The notes under the pieces were generated by a model. It saw nothing but the letters and a program-made list of their open reading frames with translations, was not told the origin of the DNA and made no database searches. The translations under genes and the position numbers were made by a program. This document shows positions 57,340 to 64,000 of a stretch of DNA of 64,000 nt, piece by piece (within the stretch, counting starts at the first letter, position 1; each line of letters starts with the position of its first letter). Source of the stretch: Streptococcus viridans (GTDB lineage: Bacteria > Bacillota > Bacilli > Lactobacillales > Streptococcaceae); NCBI RefSeq assembly GCF_900636365.1, contig NZ_LR134266.1, positions 1,687,501 to 1,751,500 on the forward strand, in the 5' to 3' direction.

Positions 57340-58686
57340 TTAATACAAGTCCAAATAGTTATCAATTTCCCATTGTGAAACAAAGGTTGCATAGCTTGCC
57401 CACTCGATGCGTTTGGCTTCTAAGAAGCTGGTATAGATATGTTCACCAAGAGCATCCTTAACTACTTCATCTTCCGTCAAAGCTTTCAAAGCATTGTGAA
57501 GGGTAGATGGAAGGTCAGTGATCCCAGCTTCTTTACGCTCTTCCGCTGTCATGATGTAAATATTTTCTTCGATCGGAGCGGGTGCTTCGATTTTGTTTTC
57601 AATCCCATGCAAACCAACTTCCAAAAGAACAGCCATAGCAATATAAGGATTGGCCATTGGATCAACAGAACGTAGTTCCAAACGAGTTCCCATTCCACGA
57701 GTAGCAGGCACGCGCACCAATGGGGAACGGTTACGTCCTGCCCAAGCGATGTATACAGGAGCTTCAAAACCTGGCACCAAACGTTTATAAGAGTTAACCG
57801 TTGGGTTCATGATGGCTGTATAGTTGTATGCGTGCTTGATCAAACCACCAAGGAAGTGATAAGCTGTTTCTGACAACTGCATTCCTTTTGGATCATTTGG
57901 ATCAAAGAAGGCATTGTTTCCTTCGGCATCAAACAAGGACATATTACAGTGCATCCCTGAACCAGCGATCCCAAATTTTGGCTTAGCCATAAAGGTTGCA
58001 TACAAACCATGTTTGCGAGCAATAGTTTTGACAACGAGTTTAAAGATTTGGATCTTGTCACATGCGCGAAGAACTTCATCGTACTTAAAGTCAATCTCAT
58101 GTTGTCCCACTGCCACTTCGTGGTGACTAGCTTCTACTTCAAATCCCATTTGAGTCAAGACATTAACGATCTCACGACGAGTGTTGTCGGCAAGGTCTGT
58201 CGGAGCCAGGTCAAAATAGCCACCCTTGTCATTCACCTCAAGAGTTGGGTCTCCATTTTCATCGAGCTTAAAGAGGAAGAACTCTGGTTCTGGTCCAAGG
58301 TTGAAAGATTTGAAGCCAACTTCTTCCATATGACGAAGAGCACGTTTGAGGTTCCCACGTGGGTCTCCTGCAAAAGGTTCCCCTTCTGTTGTATAGACAT
58401 CACAAATCAATCCTGCAACACTACCGTTCTCATCTCCCCAAGGGAAAACCGTCCAAGAGTCCAAGTCAGGATAGAGATACATATCAGATTCATTAATCCG
58501 AACAAACCCTTCAATAGAAGATCCATCAAACATAGCCTTGTTTGATAGAACTTTTTCCAACTGTTCATCTGTCGCTGGAATTTCAACGTTTTTCATGGTC
58601 CCTAAGATATCTGAGAACATCAACCGAATAAAGGTTACATTCTTTTCTTTGACTTCGTGGCGAATATCTTCAACAGTAATTGACAT
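57340..58686 (-). CDS. glnA: Glutamine synthetase, type I
   Basis: Makes glutamine from glutamate, ammonia and ATP; it forms a dodecamer in the cytoplasm. It has 448 residues, fitting the GSI-alpha type of firmicutes without an adenylylation site. Motifs are [12 protein letters not shown] (latch region), [28 protein letters not shown] and [20 protein letters not shown]. It follows glnR in the same direction with a 41-base gap, so both are controlled by GlnR. Confidence 0.97.
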   Translation of the reverse strand: MSITVEDIRHEVKEKNVTFIRLMFSDILGTMKNVEIPATDEQLEKVLSNKAMFDGSSIEGFVRINESDMYLYPDLDSWTVFPWGDENGSVAGLICDVYTTEGEPFAGDPRGNLKRALRHMEEVGFKSFNLGPEPEFFLFKLDENGDPTLEVNDKGGYFDLAPTDLADNTRREIVNVLTQMGFEVEASHHEVAVGQHEIDFKYDEVLRACDKIQIFKLVVKTIARKHGLYATFMAKPKFGIAGSGMHCNMSLFDAEGNNAFFDPNDPKGMQLSETAYHFLGGLIKHAYNYTAIMNPTVNSYKRLVPGFEAPVYIAWAGRNRSPLVRVPATRGMGTRLELRSVDPMANPYIAMAVLLEVGLHGIENKIEAPAPIEENIYIMTAEERKEAGITDLPSTLHNALKALTEDEVVKDALGEHIYTSFLEAKRIEWASYATFVSQWEIDNYLDLY

Positions 58687-58727
58687 GTGTGTCTCCTTAT
58701 GAATAAAGCAATAAGCAAAAAGAATGA

Positions 58728-59093
58728 TCAGCGTAACTGACCATATGACGATGAGGTCGTATGAAAGCGACTTTGCTGGAGAATGTCGCGGTGAAGAGCC
58801 TTGCGGACATCCTTTTCACTGACAATCTTAGCTGCTTGACGTTTAGCTTCTTTCTCAGCAATCCGTTTTTTAATTCCTGCAATATTAAGGCCTTCAGATA
58901 AGTAATCCTTAATCTCCAACAGGCGATCCATATCGTTGAGAGAAAACATCCGACGATTGCCCTCTGTACGAGCTGGGGTAATGAGTTGTTGATCTTCGTA
59001 GTAGCGAATCTGACGAGCTGTTAAATCTGTCAATTTCATAACACTACCAATTGGAAAGACCGCTAACGTTCGTCTTAGTTCTTTTTCTTTCAT
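58728..59093 (-). CDS. glnR: Nitrogen regulator GlnR (MerR family)
   Basis: Represses nitrogen genes when glutamine is plentiful, with glutamine synthetase as a sensor partner. It has 121 residues. The winged helix-turn-helix ([26 protein letters not shown]) is followed by a short helical tail that receives the signal from GlnA. It leads the glnR-glnA operon, with a GlnR operator upstream, so it is autoregulated. Confidence 0.95.
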   Translation of the reverse strand: MKEKELRRTLAVFPIGSVMKLTDLTARQIRYYEDQQLITPARTEGNRRMFSLNDMDRLLEIKDYLSEGLNIAGIKKRIAEKEAKRQAAKIVSEKDVRKALHRDILQQSRFHTTSSSYGQLR

Positions 59094-59114
59094 ACCCGAC
59101 CTCCTTTCCCTTCT

Positions 59115-59142
59115 ATTATAACCGAAAAAAAACCGATGTCAA
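59115..59142 (-). promoter_or_regulatory. Promoter of glnR-glnA
   Basis: On the minus strand TTGACA, 16 bases and TATAAT, near consensus. It lies 22 bases before the glnR start, so the leader is short. Confidence 0.8.
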
Positions 59143-59150
59143 GATTAAAA

Positions 59151-59167
59151 TGTCATATAATCTCACA
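59151..59167 (-). promoter_or_regulatory. GlnR operator
   Basis: TGTCATATAATCTCACA matches the GlnR consensus TGTNA-N7-TNACA exactly. It lies just upstream of the -35 box, and it overlaps the stop codon of the upstream membrane protein gene. Confidence 0.85.
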
Positions 59168-59696
59168 TGGTTTTTCTTTTTTCTTTTATAAAATCTCGAA
59201 TCCGATCCACATCTGAATTGACTAAAATCGCAACAAAGACGCCGATAAAGGTTTCAAAGATGCGGGCAAAAACGTACAGGAAAGTTTCTCCTGTTGGAAT
59301 CGAGAGAGTAATGATCAACATGGCTGAAACTCCACCGATGATTCCAGCTTTGTTGTTCATGGCGACATTGGTCATAATGGTTAACATGGTCGCAATGGGC
59401 ACAAAAATCAGGGTTACCCAAAAAGCATTGTGGAAGAGGATCTTAATCATAAAGAACAGCAGAGCATAAAAACCACCGATGCTGTTGCCCATCACGCGCG
59501 AAGCTCCGAAGTGAACACTCTTATCAAAATCTTCTCTCAAACTAAAGACAGCTGTCAGTGCCCCAATCTGCAAGCCTCGCCAGCCAAAGATACCAAAAAT
59601 CAATAGAACCAGAAAAACGGCTATCCCTGTTTTGAAGGTTCGCATTCCCAATCGAAATTTGGAACGGTCAAATTTATGTCGTTTAAAGTAATCCAT
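59163..59696 (-). CDS. Short ArAE/FUSC-type membrane protein
   Basis: A 177-residue membrane protein resembling the N-terminal half of aromatic-acid exporter (ArAE_1/FUSC-type) proteins. It has about five hydrophobic segments. KFRLGMRTFKTGIAVFLVLLIFGIFGWRGLQIGALTAV-like family elements at the start are followed by SREDFDKSVHFGASRVMGNSIGG. The larger soluble C-terminal domain is missing, so transport function is uncertain. It sits between pgk and glnR, as in other streptococci. Confidence 0.75.
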   Translation of the reverse strand: MDYFKRHKFDRSKFRLGMRTFKTGIAVFLVLLIFGIFGWRGLQIGALTAVFSLREDFDKSVHFGASRVMGNSIGGFYALLFFMIKILFHNAFWVTLIFVPIATMLTIMTNVAMNNKAGIIGGVSAMLIITLSIPTGETFLYVFARIFETFIGVFVAILVNSDVDRIRDFIKEKRKTM

Positions 59697-59801
59697 TGTC
59701 CCCTATCTTTCTATCTCTTTTATTCTAACATATTTCCAGAAAGGTTCAAGCAGGGAAATGAAGATCGACTAGCTTCCTTCTAATCTATAAAGTCATCTTA
59801 A

Positions 59802-60122
59802 AAACTTTCCTTAGGTGAGTACGGAGGTTAGGTGAAATTATCCAGTGGATGATTTCAGCAATCCAGGAAGTTCCATGACTAATAAAGATACAAAGGGCGT
59901 CTGCGGATAAAGTCAAAATAGGAAGTTTGACGCAGAATCTTTAGATTCTAGGAAAACTTATCTTTTTGACACAATCCGCAGCCCGTGTTCAATTAGTTTT
60001 GAACCCCCTCGCTCTTTAATTTTCGGGCTCAGGCTAAAACAGTTTCCCAAACTGTTTTACTCTCAAAACTCCCGAGTCCTTGAAACAAATGTTTCAAGCA
60101 CTTTTCTCACGGCGGAAAGTTT
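59802..60122 (+). repeat. R2 repeat, second copy, interrupted by R1 copy e
   Basis: The left part (AAACTTTCCTTAGGTGAGTACGGA, given here as its family end, and AAGTTCCATGACTA) and the right part (CTCAAAACTCCCGAGT to CACGGCGGAAAGTTT) match the copy at 33077-33212 in the opposite orientation. Between them lie R1 copy e and an AAAACAGTTT/AAACTGTTTT hairpin. The 59697-60214 gap between pgk and the ArAE-type gene holds nothing else. Confidence 0.7.
59881..59995 (+). repeat. R1 structured repeat, copy e, nested in R2
   Basis: Carries the R1 motifs aagatacaaagggcg, AAAATAGGAAG, GACGCAG, CTAGGAAAACTTATCTTTTT and CCCGTGTTCAATTA. The outer stem CTGCGGAT/ATCCGCAG and the inner stem AAGTTT/AAACTT differ in bases from other copies but pair fully. 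It lies where the intact R2 reads catgacttagttttgag. Confidence 0.8.
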
Positions 60123-60214
60123 CGGGATTTTCTTGATTAATTTCAAAAATGAGATCACATTTTATTTCGATACAGAATCACTTATCTTATATAAAAATTA
60201 GTTTGTATACATTC

Positions 60215-60238
60215 TAAAAAAAGCACCTTTCGGTGCTT
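60215..60238 (-). terminator. Terminator of pgk
   Basis: On the minus strand AAGCACC, GAAA and GGTGCTTTTTTT, starting 26 bases after the pgk stop codon. Confidence 0.9.
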
Positions 60239-60263
60239 CTTCTATGGTTCATGAGGAACCGTC

Positions 60264-61463
60264 TTATTTTTCAGTCAAGGCTGCAAGTCCTGGAAGAACT
60301 TTACCTTCGAGAAGCTCCATTGAAGCTCCACCACCAGTAGAGATCCATGAGAACTTGTCTGCACGTCCAAGGTTGATCGCTGCGGCAGCTGAGTCACCAC
60401 CACCGATGATTGATTTAACGCCTGGTTGTTTCACGATCGCATCCATCACACCGATTGTACCAGCTTGGAAGTCAGGGTTTTCAAATACACCCATAGGTCC
60501 GTTCCATACAACTGTTTTCGCACCAGTCAATGCTTCATCAAATTTAGCGATAGATTTTGGACCGATATCCAAACCAAGGAAACCTGGGTCTACTGCTTCA
60601 CCTTCAGTGTCTTTCACTTCAGTGTAGTCAGCAAATGCGTTTGCTTCTTTTGAGTCAACTGGCAAGATCAATTTGCCGTTTGCTTTTTCAAGAAGAGCTT
60701 TAGCGACATCCAATTTGTCTTCTTCTACAAGTGAGTTACCGATTTCGATCCCTTGCGCTTTGTAGAATGTGTAAGTCATCCCACCACCGATAAGAACTTT
60801 ATCAGCTTTTTCAAGCAAGTTTTCGATCACACCGATCTTGTCTGAAACTTTTGAACCACCAAGGATCGCTACGAATGGACGTTCTGGAGCTTCAACAGCT
60901 TCTTGGATGTAAGCAATTTCGTTTTCAAGAAGGAATCCAGCAACAGCTTTTTCAACGTTTGCTGAGATACCAACGTTAGATGCGTGTGCACGGTGAGCTG
61001 TACCGAATGCATCGTTTACGAAGATCCCATCTCCAAGTGATGCCCAGTATTTACCAAGTTCAGGATCGTTTTTAGATTCTTTCTTGCCGTCAACATCTTC
61101 GTAACGAGTGTTTTCAACCAAGAGAACTTGTCCATCTTCAAGAGCGTTAATCGCTGCTTCCAATTCAGCACCACGAGTAACACCTGGAAGGAATGTAACT
61201 TCTTGACCCAATTTAGCAGCCAAGTCAGCCGCTACAGGAGCAAGTGATTTACCTTCTTTGTCTGCTTCTTCTTTTACACGTCCAAGGTGAGAGAAGAGGA
61301 TTGCACGTCCACCTTGCTCAAGGATGTACTTGATTGTTGGAAGAGCAGCAGTGATACGGTTGTCGTTTGTGATCACGCCATCTTTTACAGGAACGTTGAA
61401 GTCAACACGAACGAGAACTTTTTTCCCTTTCAAGTCAACGTCTTTAACAGTCAATTTTGCCAT
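60264..61463 (-). CDS. pgk: Phosphoglycerate kinase
   Basis: Transfers phosphate from 1,3-bisphosphoglycerate to ADP in glycolysis. It has 399 residues. The N-terminal substrate motif is [14 protein letters not shown], the hinge and ADP site include [15 protein letters not shown], and the C-terminal glycine loop is [11 protein letters not shown]. Codon use is strongly biased, as in highly expressed genes. It has its own promoter and terminator. Confidence 0.98.
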   Translation of the reverse strand: MAKLTVKDVDLKGKKVLVRVDFNVPVKDGVITNDNRITAALPTIKYILEQGGRAILFSHLGRVKEEADKEGKSLAPVAADLAAKLGQEVTFLPGVTRGAELEAAINALEDGQVLLVENTRYEDVDGKKESKNDPELGKYWASLGDGIFVNDAFGTAHRAHASNVGISANVEKAVAGFLLENEIAYIQEAVEAPERPFVAILGGSKVSDKIGVIENLLEKADKVLIGGGMTYTFYKAQGIEIGNSLVEEDKLDVAKALLEKANGKLILPVDSKEANAFADYTEVKDTEGEAVDPGFLGLDIGPKSIAKFDEALTGAKTVVWNGPMGVFENPDFQAGTIGVMDAIVKQPGVKSIIGGGDSAAAAINLGRADKFSWISTGGGASMELLEGKVLPGLAALTEK

Positions 61464-61497
61464 TGGATATGACTCCTTCTATTTTTTATACATGATA

Positions 61498-61506
61498 ATT
61501 ATATCA
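61498..61506 (-). promoter_or_regulatory. Extended -10 promoter of pgk
   Basis: On the minus strand TGATATAAT, an extended perfect -10, about 34 bases before the pgk start codon. Confidence 0.7.
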
Positions 61507-61596
61507 CAAAAGCTGTAAAAGAGGTAGAAAAATAGTGGATTTCTACCTCTTATTAGCAAGTCCGGAGTCATGCTCCTCTATTAGAATCTGCATCAT

Positions 61597-61628
61597 AAAA
61601 CCTCCCTTGTTTTTTACAAAGGAGGTTT
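61597..61628 (-). terminator. Terminator of the endoD-like gene
   Basis: AAACCTCC and GGAGGTTTT pair around an A-rich loop with further inner pairs; it lies 36 bases after the stop codon on the minus strand. Confidence 0.75.
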
Positions 61629-61663
61629 ACGATTGAATTTAACTTTTAAAGACTCTTAAAAAG

Positions 61664-64000
61664 TTACTCTTCTTTCTTCTTACCGGCCAAGAGGAAACCT
61701 CCAAGCGCTGCTAGGAAAACAGCTTCTGCTGCAAACGTAGCCTCTAAACTTGCCGTTGTTGGCAATTCCTTGTCAGTATCTTTGCTAGCTTGCTCTTGTT
61801 GAGAAGTTCCTTCTTTAGATGGTGTTATATAGCGACTCAAAACTTGTTGAACTCCTTGATCCAGAAGATCTGGTCCGTTTTCCTTTTGATTCAATGGATC
61901 AGTTGGTTTCGTCGGATTCAATAGTTCTGGTGACGGTTGATTGCCATCCGGTTGTTCTGGTTTTGTTGGATTCTCCGGCTGAGCTGGTTGATCTGGTGTC
62001 GCAGGCTCCTCTGGTTGGACTGGTTGATTTGGTTGAACAGGCAGATCTGGTTTAGCCGGTTCCTCTGGTTGGATCGGTTGATCCGGTACCACTGGACTTG
62101 GTGTCTTATAGACAATCGCATAGTGGGTAAAGTGAGGAGCTATAAAGATAACGGTATCTCCTTCTCGCTCAAAGGCAAGTGATTGAGGAGCTTGACCTTC
62201 TGGGAAGAAGAGGACTTGCTCCACTTCTTTATCTTTATCCACAGGGATTTTTACAAGTGATGGATGCTGGGTATCGACATCCTGACCACTTGCATCGACT
62301 CCTTCGATATCAAAGAGAGTCGCTTCTCGTCCCTTCAGCTCTTCTTTTTCTGCCTGATTGGCTTCAACTTTCGCAACTTTCAACCTCTTAATAGCAGTCG
62401 GCTCCAAGTTAGAGAACTGAACTTCGACTCCAGTCGCAGGGTCTACAAAGACCGCTGGCTTATCTTCTTTCAGGAGCGCAATCAAAGTCTCTAGACCTGT
62501 TTTTGCGGTTGCGAGCGCTTCAGGAGTGAGCTCTGAAGAGTCTAGGAGTTCTTTGTTTTTCTCAACCAGTGCCTGCAAAGCGTCACCAGAAGGGTGATTT
62601 GGCTTGCTTGCTAATAGAGCTGTCGCTTCTTCTGTCAGAGCAGAAAGTGCTTCTTTCTCTTTGACTAGATTAGCTTGTCCATCTAAGGCTTTCAAGAGAG
62701 CGGTCAATTGGTTCAACTCCTCATTGACCTGATCTTGTGTGCTGGTATCGTGCTCTTTCAAGACTTTTTCAGAAGCAGCCATTCCAGCCAACAAGGCTTC
62801 TTTGACTTCAGGACTGGCAAATGTGAAGTCTACTTTGGCTTTTGCAGCTTCAGCTTCAGCCAATTTTTGCTTGAGGTATTCATCGTTGAGAGCTGGTTTT
62901 GGATTGACGAGGACATCAAAGCTTGTGCTAGCGCCTTTGTAATGGATGGTGATGGTTTGACGGCCTTCCTTGGTCGCATCAAAGCCAGTTACTTCCACCC
63001 CTTCATCGGTCAAAGCGTGCGTTTCGGTTGTTTCATCATCAAAAACAACTGTAAAGCGTCCGCCTTCTTTTTCAAATGCTTCTCCGACGATATATTCTAC
63101 TTTTGGTTTGTCGGTCAATTCTAGACCAGCAACTGCTTTTTCACCTGCTTCCTCTGCACTGACCACAAAAACAGTGAGAGTCTTATCCAATTTCTGACCA
63201 AGGTAGGAAACTTCTAGGTGTTGTTCTCCAAGTTTGCTACTGTCAAATCCATGAATCTCTACTCCTGAGTTGGTGAGGTTGACCAGTTGATCTGCTTGGC
63301 CATCTTTATAATGAACACGGAGTGTTGCTCCTTTCAAGGAAAGGGCATCGCCTTCCCGGTAGACCTTCTTGGTCAAACCTTCTTCAAATTGAAGTCCAGC
63401 AATTTCTTTATCATTCTTTGGAACTTCAATCGCCAAGACATTACTGATATCTTTACCAGGTTCTTGCGCACGATAGTATAGAAGAGATGGGGTGGATTCA
63501 AAAGCCAGCGGTTTAAAGATCAGATTTCCAGCTTGATTAGCTGTCATGGTCGCAATTGGGCTAGTTGCTTCTTTATCCGCATAAAGGGTCAGTGTGGTAT
63601 TGGCTGGGACATCTTTGAAACCAACTTGAACAAAATGATTGCCTAGGTTCTGCGCTGCAGCATGTTTCATCGGGATGTTGACCGTTTCAGTATCCAGACT
63701 TTCATACATCTTCCAGTTGTAAATCCGGATGGCTTGCCATGGGGTTCCGTTATCTGCTGTAATGACGTGGAGACGCCAGTCTTGAGCCTTGATCGGATGG
63801 TCGAGTGTAATATCAGACACATGGGCTTTATTGCCACGAACTTCCTTTGCGAGCTTCCACTCGCCGGCTTCATCCTTGTAGTAAAGATCGAAGTCACGAG
63901 TGTTCATCTTGCCATCATCGACAGATTCTCCACCAGCTCCCGCATGGTCCATAACCCAACGAACAATGGTCCGTGGTTGTGTCAAGCGAATATCGACGGT
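61664..64000 (-). CDS. C-terminal part of a surface glycosidase, probably endo-beta-N-acetylglucosaminidase (EndoD-like)
   Basis: The C-terminal 778 residues of a large wall-attached protein; the catalytic part is beyond the right edge, and the frame is open to base 64000. The visible start is a discoidin-like (F5/8 type C) sugar-binding domain (TVDIRLTQPRTIVRWVMDHA, QDWRLHVITADNGTPW). Ig-like bacterial domains of group 3 type follow (LRVHYKDGQADQLVNLTNSG, FTVVFDDETTETHALTDEG), then helical FIVAR-like repeats, and a Pro/Gln/Glu-rich wall region. The tail has LPTTA, a hydrophobic run and KKKEE, a sorting signal with Ala in place of Gly. The position beside pgk, as in pneumococcus, suggests EndoD (GH85), which cuts N-glycans. 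Confidence 0.7.
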   Translation of the reverse strand, partial: TVDIRLTQPRTIVRWVMDHAGAGGESVDDGKMNTRDFDLYYKDEAGEWKLAKEVRGNKAHVSDITLDHPIKAQDWRLHVITADNGTPWQAIRIYNWKMYESLDTETVNIPMKHAAAQNLGNHFVQVGFKDVPANTTLTLYADKEATSPIATMTANQAGNLIFKPLAFESTPSLLYYRAQEPGKDISNVLAIEVPKNDKEIAGLQFEEGLTKKVYREGDALSLKGATLRVHYKDGQADQLVNLTNSGVEIHGFDSSKLGEQHLEVSYLGQKLDKTLTVFVVSAEEAGEKAVAGLELTDKPKVEYIVGEAFEKEGGRFTVVFDDETTETHALTDEGVEVTGFDATKEGRQTITIHYKGASTSFDVLVNPKPALNDEYLKQKLAEAEAAKAKVDFTFASPEVKEALLAGMAASEKVLKEHDTSTQDQVNEELNQLTALLKALDGQANLVKEKEALSALTEEATALLASKPNHPSGDALQALVEKNKELLDSSELTPEALATAKTGLETLIALLKEDKPAVFVDPATGVEVQFSNLEPTAIKRLKVAKVEANQAEKEELKGREATLFDIEGVDASGQDVDTQHPSLVKIPVDKDKEVEQVLFFPEGQAPQSLAFEREGDTVIFIAPHFTHYAIVYKTPSPVVPDQPIQPEEPAKPDLPVQPNQPVQPEEPATPDQPAQPENPTKPEQPDGNQPSPELLNPTKPTDPLNQKENGPDLLDQGVQQVLSRYITPSKEGTSQQEQASKDTDKELPTTASLEATFAAEAVFLAALGGFLLAGKKKEE

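Noticed and set aside
61819-62182. Open frames on the + strand opposite the Pro/Gln-rich wall region of the EndoD-like gene
   Set aside because: They mirror the repeated proline codons and have no independent start signals.

Overview
This window looks like chromosomal DNA from a low-GC Streptococcus of the mitis/sanguinis/parasanguinis type. The evidence is the gene content and local gene order: endoD-pgk-glnR-glnA, zapA-cvpA-mutS2 beside rnhC and lepB, pepX beside rocS, rpoY-rnjA, tsaB-rimI-tsaD, and a complete mevalonate pathway. Sigma-A type promoters and strong Shine-Dalgarno sites fit this. There is no rRNA, tRNA, CRISPR array, insertion sequence, transposase or phage module. Both window edges cut genes: pnp at the left and an endoD-like surface glycosidase at the right.

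Layout. 0-7 kb: pnp, a tandem array of a short structured repeat, an SH3b lipoprotein, pepF, a DUF2785-type protein, trxA and rpsO. 7-16.7 kb: a Cna-B type LPXTG adhesin, rsuA, def, mscS, sstT, a glycine-riboswitch-controlled amino acid:sodium symporter and a C69 dipeptidase. 16.7-26 kb is mainly DNA maintenance and cell division: mutS2, cvpA, zapA, a thiol peroxidase, rnhC, lepB, recD2 and dinB. 26-30 kb: pflB with a CcpA-like site in its promoter, and a split threonine/serine exporter. 30-37 kb: the mevalonate pathway as two converging operons, mvaS-mvaA on + and mvaK1-mvaD-mvaK2-fni on -. 37-46 kb: a serine hydrolase, CppA, a membrane protein with a papain-like C-terminal domain, pepX, rocS, a DEDDh exonuclease, a YbaB protein and mntH. 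46-55 kb: a degenerate receiver-domain protein, an HI0933-type flavoprotein, a truncated Nudix gene, a TipA-like MerR regulator, an NSS transporter, a lipoprotein, azlCD and the t6A genes. 55-64 kb: rpoY-rnjA, glnR-glnA with a GlnR operator, a small ArAE-type membrane protein, pgk and endoD.

Most genes are ordinary housekeeping genes. The unusual material lies between them. (1) Repeat family R1, about 112-126 bp, occurs as three tandem copies plus a fragment upstream of pnp, one copy joined to the rpsO stop codon, and one copy near pgk. The copies keep the same nested stems through compensatory changes, which points to selection on, or inheritance of, a fold. (2) Repeat family R2, about 136 bp, has terminal inverted repeats. 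One of its two copies is split by an R1 copy, giving a nested insertion. (3) A 175-bp, three-hairpin element is present five times at exactly the same length, always at a gene 3' end and usually between converging genes, so it probably acts as a two-way terminator. (4) The protein candidates that stand out are the HdeD-like/papain-like fusion and the ComE/AgrA-like pseudo-receiver without an output domain.

All calls come from reading the sequence and from knowledge of the families; no database search was run.
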